Assembly (NCBI RefSeq): GCF_001995215.1
Contig: NZ_MUXN01000006.1
Location: 124,001-188,000, forward strand
Source: Amycolatopsis azurea DSM 43854
GTDB taxonomy: Bacteria; Actinomycetota; Actinomycetes; Mycobacteriales; Pseudonocardiaceae
Direction: 5' to 3'
Length of the DNA stretch: 64,000 bases
In this document: positions 1 through 7,933 of the stretch, piece by piece
How positions within the stretch are numbered: the stretch's first letter is position 1
Layout: each line of letters starts with the position of its first letter
The notes under the pieces: generated by a model
What the model was told of the DNA's origin: nothing
The model's input: only the letters and a program-made list of their open reading frames with translations
Database searches by the model: none
Position numbers and translations under genes: made by a program

Positions 1-507
1 CACCAGTTGCAGGCCCTGCAGCGCAAGGGTTATCTGCGACGCGACCCGAACCGCCCGCGTGCGGTGGGGGTGCTCGCCACGACGGACGACAACCCGATGG
101 GCATCGACGTCGAGCAGCCGCAGTCGGCCGCGAAGGCCGCGTACGTGCCGCTCGTCGGCCGGATCGCCGCCGGTGGACCGGTGCTGGCGGAGCAGGCGAT
201 CGAAGACGTCTTCCCGCTGCCGAGGGAGATCGTCGGTGAAGGTGAGCTCTTCCTGCTCAGCGTCACCGGTGACTCGATGGTCGACGCCGCCATCACCGAT
301 GGCGACTGGGTCGTCGTGCGCCAGCAGCCGACGGCCGACCCCGGCGAGATCGTGGCGGCGATGATCGACGGCGAAGCGACGGTCAAGACGTTCAAGCGCA
401 AGGACGGCCACATCTGGCTGATGCCGCACAACGAGGCGTACGAGCCCATCCCGGGTGACGACGCCACGATCCTCGGCAAGGTCGTAGCCGTTCTCCGCCG
501 GCTGTGA
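1..507 (+). CDS. lexA: LexA repressor, 3' part (start lies before the window)
   Basis: SOS repressor that binds CGAAC-N4-GTTCG boxes and cleaves itself when stimulated by RecA filaments. The reading frame is open from base 1, so only the second half of the winged-helix domain (ending [14 protein letters not shown]) and the whole peptidase domain are seen. The Ala-Gly cleavage bond sits in GRIAAGGPV. The catalytic Ser is in [10 protein letters not shown] (codon at 274) and the general-base Lys in EATVKTFKR (codon at 385). All key residues are intact. Two boxes it probably binds lie in this window, before recA and before a HEPN gene. The identification is secure. Confidence 0.97.
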   Translation, partial: HQLQALQRKGYLRRDPNRPRAVGVLATTDDNPMGIDVEQPQSAAKAAYVPLVGRIAAGGPVLAEQAIEDVFPLPREIVGEGELFLLSVTGDSMVDAAITDGDWVVVRQQPTADPGEIVAAMIDGEATVKTFKRKDGHIWLMPHNEAYEPIPGDDATILGKVVAVLRRL

Positions 508-527
508 TTTCTGCCGCGCGCTAACGA

Positions 528-595
528 AAACCTTTCGCAGGGCGCTGGACCACGGGGCGGTCACGTCAACGAGGACGGCGCCCTGCAAAACGTTT
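528..595. repeat. 18-bp imperfect inverted repeat after lexA
   Basis: Arms AAACCTTTCGCAGGGCGC and GCGCCCTGCAAAACGTTT are complementary at 16 of 18 positions, around a 32-nt loop. It starts 20 nt after the lexA stop. There is no T-run, so it may act as a 3' stabiliser or be one more member of the intergenic repeat collection seen across the window. Confidence 0.55.
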
Positions 596-622
596 CCGTG
601 GGCCTCCGGCCCAAAAGAAGGC

Positions 623-649
623 GCGCGACGGTGAAGTCTTCCGTCGCGC
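623..649. terminator. hairpin between convergent lexA and the secreted-protein gene
   Basis: A perfect 9-bp stem, GCGCGACGG with CCGTCGCGC, encloses a 9-nt loop between two convergent genes. No U-tract follows on either strand, as is common for actinomycete terminators. The terminator role is inferred from position. Confidence 0.4.
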
Positions 650-698
650 TGACGCGCTCCTGGAAGACGAGTCCGCCGGTCACCTCGAGAACAAGGCG

Positions 699-1712
699 TC
701 AGGCGCGGCGTTTGCGGAGTTTGCCGACCAGCAGCAGGCCGCCGATCACGACGATCGCGGCGATACCGACCTGTACGTACGGGAAATCGGAACCCTGGCT
801 CGTGCCACCGGCCGCGGACGTCCCGCCCGACGTGCTGCCCTCGGATTTCGCCGCGTCCACGGCGAGCGCCGCCGCGCCCTTCACCGCGCGGATCTGTTCT
901 CCGACGCCCTCCCCGCCGGACAGCAGCGTCCCGTCCGGATCGAAGGCGATCGCCTCACCCTGCTTCTCGTTCGGCAGGGGTACCCGCACGGGTTCGCGTT
1001 GCAACGCGCTCTTCAGGTCCCCATCGGTGACGGCGTAGAGGTAGGCGTCGGTGTAGGTCCGCAGCGCGACCACCGAGCCGTCGGCCATCGACGCCGCGCC
1101 GGTCACCGTCATCGACCCGATCGAGCCGACCGGCCCACCCGGTGTCGAAGTCTCCTTGATCTGCAAGGAACCCACCTTCTCCAGCGGAGTCGGGCCGGGG
1201 CTCGCGAGCGGACCGGTCGGCCGGTACACCTTCGCGTCGCCGAACACGTCCTTGGTGATCAGGTACGGCGTGCCCGAGCGATCCATGATCAGCGCTTCGA
1301 CGTCGTGTTGCCCGTCGGGGTAGGTGAGCCGGTGGATCTTCGCCTCGCCCTGCGGGGACAGCGAGATCAGCGCGACGGTGTCGCGACGCTTGCGGTTGTC
1401 GCCGGTGTCGGAAAGCCAGAAGGTGCCGTCGGCGGTGCGGGCGAGGTCTTCGGGGTCGTAGGGATCCGTCGAGGACGAGATGACCTTTTGGACCTTGCAG
1501 TCACGGCCGAGGACGAAGACCTGTGTCTTGGTGCCGCCGTCGTTGAGCGCGTACAGGTGCTCGCCGTCGGAGACGAGGCCGGAAAGTTCGCTGAGCCGGG
1601 AGTCGCTGTTCTTGCACACCGGCTGCGGCGCCGGGACTTCCTGTGCCACGGCGGGAGTCGTCCCGCCGATGAACGCCGCCAGCACGAACGCCGCCGCGAT
1701 AAGCCCCCGCAC
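699..1712 (-). CDS. secreted, C-terminally membrane-anchored propeller-like protein
   Basis: About 337 residues from a GTG at 1712, preceded by GGAGG at good spacing; longer starts would place charged residues before the signal peptide. A hydrophobic signal sequence (GLIAAAFVLAAFIGG) ends at an AVA-QE-type cleavage site. The body has repeated blade-like segments (LSGLVSDGEHLYALND, WLSDTGDNRK) as in secreted beta-propeller or esterase-like proteins. A Gly/Ser/Thr-rich linker leads to one C-terminal transmembrane helix (GIAAIVVIGGLLLVGKL) with a KLRKRRA tail, so the domain should sit outside the membrane. No sortase motif was seen. Function is unknown; the fold is inferred from the repeat style. 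Confidence 0.75.
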   Translation of the reverse strand: MRGLIAAAFVLAAFIGGTTPAVAQEVPAPQPVCKNSDSRLSELSGLVSDGEHLYALNDGGTKTQVFVLGRDCKVQKVISSSTDPYDPEDLARTADGTFWLSDTGDNRKRRDTVALISLSPQGEAKIHRLTYPDGQHDVEALIMDRSGTPYLITKDVFGDAKVYRPTGPLASPGPTPLEKVGSLQIKETSTPGGPVGSIGSMTVTGAASMADGSVVALRTYTDAYLYAVTDGDLKSALQREPVRVPLPNEKQGEAIAFDPDGTLLSGGEGVGEQIRAVKGAAALAVDAAKSEGSTSGGTSAAGGTSQGSDFPYVQVGIAAIVVIGGLLLVGKLRKRRA

Positions 1713-1864
1713 ATCCACCTCCGTACCGTGGAACCCCTGAAGCCCCACACTACGGAGACGTCCGGGACGGCGCGCAGTTCGGTGCGAACGCCGAGATGGC
1801 GCGGAATGTCGCGAAGGCCACTTTTCCGCCGCGGAGCTGTGGGAGCGGTGAAGGCGGAGGTGTG

Positions 1865-1930
1865 ATTCGCGTGCTTGAAGACGGAACTCGCGTGCTTGAA
1901 AGCGGATCTTGCGTGTTTGAAGGCGGAACT
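1865..1930. repeat. array of three 21-nt repeats (family D)
   Basis: Three units of exactly 21 nt follow each other (for example ACTCGCGTGCTTGAAAGCGG plus A), and a partial fourth runs straight into the hairpin at 1932. The consensus, close to ACTCGCGTGATTGAAGGCGG plus A, returns at 29357 and 54388. It lies in the gap between the convergent ends of nothing obvious and the hflX 3' end, and contains no gene. Confidence 0.75.
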
Positions 1931-1931
1931 C

Positions 1932-1982
1932 ACGTGAAGGCCCCCTTCCTTGCGTCTAGCGCAAGGAAGGGGGCCTTCACGT
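1932..1982. repeat. perfect 23-bp inverted repeat, hairpin family A copy 1
   Basis: Perfect 23-bp arms containing GTGAAGGCCCCCTTCCTTG around a 5-nt loop (TCTAG). It lies 6 nt after the hflX stop on the minus strand. Copies occur at 18621, 31683 and 54298. It probably acts as a terminator or mRNA 3' stabiliser, although no U-tract follows. Confidence 0.8.
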
Positions 1983-1988
1983 ACTTGC

Positions 1989-3422
1989 TTACAGAGCCGA
2001 GCCGTCCGTCTGGAAGTCGCTCAGCGCGGCGGCCAGCTCGGGCCTGCCGCGGACGACCAGCCGGGTGCCGGTCTCGACGTGCTCCTCTTCCAGCACCTCG
2101 CCGTCGGCGTGGGCGCGGGAGACGAGTTCGCCTCGCGAGTACGGGATCAGCGCCTCGACCACTACCTCCGGCCGCGGCAGCCGCTCCGCGATCACCTCGG
2201 CCAGCTCCGTGATCCCGGTGCCGGTCCGCGCCGACACCTGCACCGAACCGGCCATCTGGTGCCGCAACCGGGCCAGCGACACCTCGTCGGCGGCGTCGGC
2301 CTTGTTGATCACCAGCAGCTCCGGCGGGAGCGGTTCGGAACGGCGCTTCGTGATCTCGGCGAGCACTTCGCGGACCGCGTTGACCTGCTCTTCCGGCGTC
2401 GGGTCGGCACCGTCGACGACGTGGACGAGCAGGTCGGCGCTCGCCGCCTCCTCCAGCGTCGACCGGAACGCGTCCACCAGCTGGTGCGGCAGGTGCCGCA
2501 CGAAACCGACGGTGTCGGTCAGCGTGTAGGTGCGGCCGTCGGGGGTCTGCGCCCGCCGGGTCGTCGGATCCAGCGTGGCGAACAGCGCGTCCTCGACCAG
2601 CACACCGGCGCCGGTCAGCGCGTTGAGCAGGCTCGACTTGCCGGCGTTGGTGTAGCCGACGATCGCGACGCTCGGCACCTCGTTGGCCACCCGGCGACCG
2701 CGTTTGGTCTCGCGGATGGTGTCCATCGCGGCGATCTCGCGGCGCAACTTCGACACGCGCTTGTTGATCCGCCGCCGGTCGGTTTCGAGCTTCGTCTCAC
2801 CGGGACCGCGCAGACCCACACCACCGTTGGCGCCGCCCGCCCGGCCACCGGCCTGCCGGGACAGCGCCGCACCCCACCCGCGGAGCCGCGGGATCAGGTA
2901 CTGCAGCTGGGCCAGTTCGACCTGCGCCTTGCCCTCCTTGGAGCGGGCGTGCTGCGCGAAGATGTCGAGGATCAGGGCGGTGCGGTCGATGACCTTCACC
3001 TTGACCTTCTCCTCCAGCTGGCGCAGCTGGCCCGGCGAGAGTTCACCGTCGCAGATGACCGTGTCGGCACCGGTGGCCGTGACGATCTCCCGCAGTTCCT
3101 TGACCTTGCCCGAGCCGATGTAGGTGGCGGGATCCGGGCGGATCCGCCGCTGCACCAGGCCTTCCAGCACCTCGGAGCCCGCCGTTTCGGCGAGCCGGGC
3201 GAGTTCGGCGAGCGAGGCCTCGGACTGGAGGGCGCTGCCCTCGGTCCACACACCGACCAGAACGACGCGCTCCAGGCGCAGCTGCCGGTATTCGACCTCG
3301 GTGACATCCGCGAGTTCGGTGGACAGGCCCGCTACCCGGCGGAGCGAGGCGCGGTCCTCGAGCTCCAGTTCGCCGGTCGATGGGTCCATGTCGTTCAGAT
3401 CGTTGTGTGTCAGTTCCGTCAT
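1989..3422 (-). CDS. hflX: ribosome-associated GTPase HflX
   Basis: GTPase that binds the 50S subunit and splits stalled or stressed ribosomes. The 477 residues comprise an N-terminal HflX domain (about 50-170), a helical region with the family glycine-rich stretch (AGGRAGGANGGVGLRGPGE, about 191-209), and a G domain with GYTNAGKSS (256-264), DTVGF (about 303) and NKAD. A C-terminal domain follows. The ATG start is preceded by a weak purine-rich site. Its place between lexA and dapF is the one found in mycobacteria (Rv2725c). A perfect hairpin follows the stop. Secure. Confidence 0.96.
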   Translation of the reverse strand: MTELTHNDLNDMDPSTGELELEDRASLRRVAGLSTELADVTEVEYRQLRLERVVLVGVWTEGSALQSEASLAELARLAETAGSEVLEGLVQRRIRPDPATYIGSGKVKELREIVTATGADTVICDGELSPGQLRQLEEKVKVKVIDRTALILDIFAQHARSKEGKAQVELAQLQYLIPRLRGWGAALSRQAGGRAGGANGGVGLRGPGETKLETDRRRINKRVSKLRREIAAMDTIRETKRGRRVANEVPSVAIVGYTNAGKSSLLNALTGAGVLVEDALFATLDPTTRRAQTPDGRTYTLTDTVGFVRHLPHQLVDAFRSTLEEAASADLLVHVVDGADPTPEEQVNAVREVLAEITKRRSEPLPPELLVINKADAADEVSLARLRHQMAGSVQVSARTGTGITELAEVIAERLPRPEVVVEALIPYSRGELVSRAHADGEVLEEEHVETGTRLVVRGRPELAAALSDFQTDGSAL

Positions 3423-3465
3423 CGTGCCTCCATGGTCCCACGTTTCGGCGGCGGGACCGAATTCA

Positions 3466-3963
3466 TTACCTGCTGGGATACTTCGACAGGTAGATGGCCG
3501 TGCGTTTCGCGTCCGGGTCGACCGGCCGGTTCATGAAGTCGTCGACCAGCTCCATCAGCCGGGTTTCGAACTCGGTGATCTGCTCGTCCGGTACCTGGAC
3601 GACCAGGCGCGTCTGCTGTACCTCGTCGAATCCCACATCGGCGATTTCGGCCAGATAGGCCTCGAAAATCGCCTGATCGATCCCCCTGTCGCGGGAATCA
3701 AGATGCCATGACAACCCGGTCGAGCGATACGGAATTTCTTTCGCACCGCGCGTGCCGCGTCGCGGCGGGAGCGCTTCGAGGAACCCCGTGTCGACGAGTT
3801 TCCGCACGTGGTGCAGCGTCGTCGCCGGGTCGCGATCGAGCCGCCCGGCGAGTTCCTTGTTGGTCAGCGCCTCGGAGAAGGTCAACCGGATGATGCGCAG
3901 CCTTATTCCGGAGGCCATGGCGGCGATCTCGGCCTCGGTGGCGGCGCGTCGTGGAGTGGGCAC
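3466..3963 (-). CDS. ArsR-like winged-helix transcriptional regulator
   Basis: 165 residues from a GTG at 3963. The N-terminal half is a winged helix of the ArsR type (LTNKELAGRLDRDPATTLHHVRKLVDTGFLE, about 33-63). The C-terminal half is a small effector or dimer domain rich in acidic residues. No metal-binding cysteine pair is visible, so a metal sensor is unlikely. It is divergent from an MFS exporter, with an 8-bp palindrome between them that it most likely binds. Inferred role: local repressor of the exporter and of itself. Confidence 0.85.
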   Translation of the reverse strand: MPTPRRAATEAEIAAMASGIRLRIIRLTFSEALTNKELAGRLDRDPATTLHHVRKLVDTGFLEALPPRRGTRGAKEIPYRSTGLSWHLDSRDRGIDQAIFEAYLAEIADVGFDEVQQTRLVVQVPDEQITEFETRLMELVDDFMNRPVDPDAKRTAIYLSKYPSR

Positions 3964-3983
3964 CGCGACAGCCTAGAGGCGAA

Positions 3984-4007
3984 AGTGATTGACAGTTTCC
4001 AATCACT
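3984..4007. promoter_or_regulatory. palindromic operator overlapping a -35 box
   Basis: Perfect inverted repeat AGTGATTG-N8-CAATCACT between the divergent regulator and exporter. A consensus -35 hexamer TTGACA (3989-3994) lies inside it on the plus strand, so a protein bound here would block polymerase. It is the natural target of the regulator at 3466. Confidence 0.7.
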
Positions 4008-4024
4008 CACGCCAAGGTGGCGTC

Positions 4025-5269
4025 GTGCGCAGAGACTCCCTCTTCTTCCATGCGGATTTCCGGCGGCTCTGGGCCGGCGACACCGCCAGCCAGCTGGGCG
4101 CTTTCGCGGGCCACACCGTGATCCCCCTGCTCGCGGCCACCGTCCTGGCCGCGACGCCGTTCCAGATGGGGCTGCTGACCGCGGCCGAGACCATCGCGTT
4201 CCTGATCATCGGGTTGCCCGCCGGGGTGTGGGTGGACCGGATGCGCCGTCGGACCCTCATGCTGCGGGCCGACTTCGTACGGGCCGCGCTGCTGTTCACC
4301 ATTCCACTGGCGTGGTGGGCAGGGGCCCTGTCGCTGACGCAGCTGATCGTGGTCGCGACGCTCGTCGGGGTCGCGACGGTGTTCTTCGACGTCGCCTACC
4401 AGTCGTATCTGCCGTCGCTGGTCGGCCGGGAGCATCTGCTCGAAGGCAACGCGAAACTCCAGGCCAGTCAGTCGGTCGCGTTCCTGACCGGACCCGGCGT
4501 CGGGGGCGGGCTGGTCCAGCTGGCGGGTGCGGCCAACGCCGTGCTCATGACCGGGGCGGGCTTCCTGACCTCCGCGCTCTGTCTGCTGCGGATCCGCACC
4601 GTCGAAGAGGTGCCCGAGCGGCACGAGGACGCGAAGCTGCTCCCCCAGATCGCCGAAGGACTGCGGTTCGTGTTCACCGACCCGGCCCTGCGCGCGATCG
4701 TCGCCTGCACCGCGACGGCCAACCTGGCGAACGGCGCCTTCACCACCGTGCAGATCCTGTTCCTGCACCGGGAACTCGGCCTGTCACCGGCGGTCGTCGG
4801 CCTCGTCCTGGCGACCGGCGGCGTGGGCGGGATCCTCGGCGCGATCCTGGCCGGGCGCATCACCCGGCGGATCGGGCAGGCGCGGTCGATCTGGTTCGTC
4901 CCGCTGCTGACCTGGCCGTTCCAGCTGCTGCTCCCGCTCGCCGCGCCGGGCTGGCGGATCGTGCTGTTCCCCGCAGCACTGGCGATCGCGGGGTTCGGGA
5001 TCATCGTCTACAACGTCGCGCAGGTCTCGTACCGGCAGGCCGTCTGCCCGGATCGGCTGCTCGGCCGCATGAACGCCAGCGTGCGCTTCGTGGTGTGGGG
5101 GATGCTGCCGCTGGGCGGGCTGCTCGGCGGCGTGCTGGGTGAGGCGATCGGGATCCACGGGACGCTGTGGTTCGCCGCGGTCGGCGAGGCGGCGGCGGTG
5201 CTGTGGGTGGTCTTCTCGCCGATCCGGAAACTTCGCGACCTGCCCAAGGAGCCGGTCGCGGTCGGCTAA
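4025..5269 (+). CDS. MFS family efflux transporter
   Basis: About 414 residues from a GTG at 4025; the reading frame extends 12 codons upstream, but that part overlaps the operator. The sequence shows the usual 12-helix pattern with the cytoplasmic loop 2-3 motif (GLPAGVWVDRMRRRTLM). It resembles the MFS_3/enterobactin-exporter-like group common beside ArsR-type regulators. The substrate cannot be read from the sequence. Its stop overlaps that of dapF by 4 nt on the other strand. Confidence 0.88.
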   Translation: MRRDSLFFHADFRRLWAGDTASQLGAFAGHTVIPLLAATVLAATPFQMGLLTAAETIAFLIIGLPAGVWVDRMRRRTLMLRADFVRAALLFTIPLAWWAGALSLTQLIVVATLVGVATVFFDVAYQSYLPSLVGREHLLEGNAKLQASQSVAFLTGPGVGGGLVQLAGAANAVLMTGAGFLTSALCLLRIRTVEEVPERHEDAKLLPQIAEGLRFVFTDPALRAIVACTATANLANGAFTTVQILFLHRELGLSPAVVGLVLATGGVGGILGAILAGRITRRIGQARSIWFVPLLTWPFQLLLPLAAPGWRIVLFPAALAIAGFGIIVYNVAQVSYRQAVCPDRLLGRMNASVRFVVWGMLPLGGLLGGVLGEAIGIHGTLWFAAVGEAAAVLWVVFSPIRKLRDLPKEPVAVG

Positions 5270-6099
5270 GCGAGCCCGGACCACCAGGTTTCGTCGAGTT
5301 CGCCGCGCGCGACGATCTCCGCCGGTCCCGTCAGTGTGGACGCGCCGCGGCTGATCTCGACCACCACCTGACCACCGGGGATGCCGACGGTCGCCTCGCC
5401 GGTGTCGGTGCCCGCGAGATGCAGGGCGGCCGCGACCGCGGCGACCGTGCCGGTGCCGCAGGACCGTGTCTCGCCGACGCCGCGTTCGTGGACGCGCATC
5501 TTCAGCGCGTCGTCCCCCAGCAGGTTGATGAACTCGAGGTTCACGCCCTCCGGGAACACGTCGGAGTCGAAGTCGGGCTGGTCACGCAGGTCGAGCTCGT
5601 CGACGTCGTCCTCGACGACCGACACCAGGTGCGGGTTGCCGACGTTCACCGCGACACCGGAGAACGGCTTCCCGGCGACGACGGTGACCGACGTCCCGGT
5701 GATCGTCGCGGGTCCCATCTGCACGGTCACCGAACCGTCCGCGTGCATCTTGACCGGCCGGTCGCCCGCGCGGGTGCCGATGACGAAGTCGCGCTCGGCC
5801 ACGAGTCCGGTGTCGACCAGGTAGCGGACGAAGACCCGGACGCCGTTGCCGCACATCTCCGCGATGGATCCGTCGGCGTTGCGGTAGTCCATGAACCACT
5901 CGCCTGCCGAACCCTCGGCCTCCGGGCCCAGTGCGGCCGACCGCACGACGCGCAGCACACCGTCGGCGCCGAGACCGCGCTGGCGGTCGCACAGCGCCGC
6001 CACCCGCGCCTCGGTCAGCTCGAGGCGGCCGTTGGGGTCGGGAAGCAGCACGAAATCGTTCTGTGTGCCGTGTCCCTTAAGGAATTCGATGCCGCCCAT
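5266..6099 (-). CDS. dapF: diaminopimelate epimerase
   Basis: Converts LL- to meso-diaminopimelate for lysine and peptidoglycan synthesis, PLP-independently. 277 residues, normal length. Both catalytic cysteines are present: Cys83 in EMCGNGVR and Cys214 in RSCGTGTVA, in the two symmetrical halves. Start MGGIEFLKGHGTQNDF is typical of actinobacterial DapF. It lies 10 nt downstream of miaA in the same direction, and is the last gene of the LigB-like-miaA-dapF block. Confidence 0.97.
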   Translation of the reverse strand: MGGIEFLKGHGTQNDFVLLPDPNGRLELTEARVAALCDRQRGLGADGVLRVVRSAALGPEAEGSAGEWFMDYRNADGSIAEMCGNGVRVFVRYLVDTGLVAERDFVIGTRAGDRPVKMHADGSVTVQMGPATITGTSVTVVAGKPFSGVAVNVGNPHLVSVVEDDVDELDLRDQPDFDSDVFPEGVNLEFINLLGDDALKMRVHERGVGETRSCGTGTVAAVAAALHLAGTDTGEATVGIPGGQVVVEISRGASTLTGPAEIVARGELDETWWSGLA

Positions 6100-6109
6100 G
6101 GCATCCAGA

Positions 6110-7012
6110 TTACTGGGCCGTCACCTCGAGGACGCGCTCGGCCAGCCGGTCCGAGCCGCCGTCGAACCACTCGATCCGTTTGTCCCGCCAGAACCAGGAC
6201 CGTTGCCTGCGCACGAACCTCCGGGTGGCCTGCGCGGTCGCCTCGGCGGCGGCGCGTAGGTCGCCGTCGCCGTCGAGCGCGGCGATCACCTGCTGGTAGC
6301 CCAGCGCCCTCGACGCGGTGAGCCCGTCGCGGAGTCCCTGCCCCAGCAGCGTCTCGACTTCGCCGACGAGCCCGGACTCGAACATGATCTCCACCCGACG
6401 GTCGACCCGGGCGTCGAGTTCGGCGGGTTCGCGGTCGATACCGATCAGGACCGTGTCGTAGCGCGCGGGCCCCGGTTTCGGCAGGTTCGCCGAGAACGGT
6501 TCGCCGGTGATCTCGATGACCTCCAGCGCGCGCACGATCCGGCGGGTGTTGGTCGGCAGGATGGCCGTGGCGGCGATCGGGTCCAGTCCGGTGAGCCGCG
6601 CGTGCATCGCGGCGACGCCGATTTCGTCGGCTTCGGCGGTCAGCCGGGCACGGACCGCGGGATCGGTGCCCGGGAACTTGAGGTCGTCGAGCACGGCTTG
6701 GACGTAGAGACCCGAACCGCCGGTGAGGATCGGCACACGACCGGCGTCGAGGAGCTCTTCGACGCGCTCGCGTGCGTCGCGCTGGTACGCGGCGACGGAC
6801 GCCGTCTCGGTGACGTCGAGGACGTCCAGCACGTGATGCGGCACGCCTCGCCGCTCCTCGACGGTCGCCTTGGCCGTCCCGATGTCCATCCCGCGGTACA
6901 GCTGGAGCGCGTCGGCGTTGACCACTTCACCCCCGAGGGTGAGAGCGAGTTCGACGGCCAGCGCGGTCTTCCCGGTCGCCGTGGGCCCGACGACCGCGAC
7001 CGGCCGGATCAC
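6110..7012 (-). CDS. miaA: tRNA dimethylallyltransferase
   Basis: Adds a dimethylallyl group to A37 of tRNAs reading UNN codons, making i6A, the substrate of MiaB (also in this window). 300 residues from a GTG at 7012, which overlaps the upstream gene stop as GTGA and so is translationally coupled. The P-loop [11 protein letters not shown] lies at about residues 8-18, followed by [17 protein letters not shown], the family substrate-binding stretch. A longer upstream reading gives a low-complexity Arg/Gly run and is rejected. Confidence 0.96.
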   Translation of the reverse strand: MIRPVAVVGPTATGKTALAVELALTLGGEVVNADALQLYRGMDIGTAKATVEERRGVPHHVLDVLDVTETASVAAYQRDARERVEELLDAGRVPILTGGSGLYVQAVLDDLKFPGTDPAVRARLTAEADEIGVAAMHARLTGLDPIAATAILPTNTRRIVRALEVIEITGEPFSANLPKPGPARYDTVLIGIDREPAELDARVDRRVEIMFESGLVGEVETLLGQGLRDGLTASRALGYQQVIAALDGDGDLRAAAEATAQATRRFVRRQRSWFWRDKRIEWFDGGSDRLAERVLEVTAQ

Positions 7013-7704
7013 GCCCGCTCCCAGACCGCGACGTGGTAGCCGACACCGAACGGCGCGGCCGAGTAGAGGACCTCGGCGGTCCAGTCCCCGTCCCCCGCGA
7101 GCCCGGCGAGGACCTGCCAGGGCGCGCGGCCGCCCGCCCCGAGTTCGGCGGCGAAGTCCGGATCGAGCCCGGCGAGCCACCTGGCGTCGGCCCTGGCCAG
7201 CGCGTCGCGGACCCGGTCGTCGAGGAACTCCGCCCGGTCGTCTTCACCGCCCGGGGAGCGGGGCCCGTGCCGGCTCGAACCGTCGCCCAGGACGAGCACC
7301 GCGGCGTGCTCTCCCAGCTCACGGGCGAACTGTTCGCACTGGCCGGGAGTGGTCGCGGGGTCGACGAGGTGGACCCGGACGGAGGACGCGTCCGCCCTTT
7401 CGCGCAGCCATCCGGCCACGAGTGCGGGCAGCGGCAGCTCGGTTTCGGGCGCCGTCACCCGGCTGAGTGAGACGCCGAGGTCGACGCCGAATCCGCGGAA
7501 GGAGCCGCTCGCGTGTTCCGGCACCTCGGGGGCGCCCGGGGCCGCGCCGACGACCACCCAATCCGGAGAAGCGCTGGTCAGGCGCCGTGCGGCGGCGAGA
7601 CAGGCTTCGCGCAGTTCGGCGCACTCGTCCGCCGCTCCGGCGGCCAGTTCGGGGATGAGCAGCGGGGGTTGCGGGAGCACGGCGACACGGCGGATCACGG
7701 CCAC
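7009..7704 (-). CDS. class III extradiol dioxygenase-like (LigB superfamily) protein
   Basis: 231 residues from a GTG at 7704 preceded by GGAAGG; an ATG at 7725 is possible. The opening [17 protein letters not shown] and the segment [10 protein letters not shown] match the LigB-like family encoded beside miaA in actinobacteria (Rv2728c). The strong iron-ligand pattern of true extradiol dioxygenases is not evident here (few histidines), so an enzyme role is uncertain. It overlaps miaA by 4 nt. Function unknown, probably linked to the tRNA or lysine block only by position. Confidence 0.8.
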   Translation of the reverse strand: MAVIRRVAVLPQPPLLIPELAAGAADECAELREACLAAARRLTSASPDWVVVGAAPGAPEVPEHASGSFRGFGVDLGVSLSRVTAPETELPLPALVAGWLRERADASSVRVHLVDPATTPGQCEQFARELGEHAAVLVLGDGSSRHGPRSPGGEDDRAEFLDDRVRDALARADARWLAGLDPDFAAELGAGGRAPWQVLAGLAGDGDWTAEVLYSAAPFGVGYHVAVWERA

Positions 7705-7752
7705 CGACGTTACCTTCCCCGCCATCCACGTCCCGCAACCGACCGACACGGA

Positions 7753-7911
7753 GCGTCCACCGGAAGTAGGATCACTGCCCTCTGGTGATTCATCTGGTTC
7801 CACGGTGGACGCTGAGCTGCTTGAATGCCGCAAGGGGTTGATACCCCCGAAGCAAGACGGCAACGCATTACCCGGCCCCGTCGCTAGACGGGGCGCCCGC
7901 GCCAGCGGGCG
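7753..7911 (+). ncRNA. candidate structured 5' leader of the DUF349 gene
   Basis: Nested helices: an outer perfect stem GCGTCCACCG (7753-7762) with CGGTGGACGC (7803-7812) encloses an inner ATCAC/GTGAT hairpin. About 65 nt later come two back-to-back hairpins, CCCCGTC-gcta-GACGGGG and CGCCCGC-gcca-GCGGGCG, ending 9 nt before the ribosome-binding site. A hairpin this near the RBS could regulate translation. No known riboswitch class was recognised. That it is an RNA at all is inferred. Confidence 0.45.
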
Positions 7912-7933
7912 TACAGGCGATAAGGAGCCTGCG

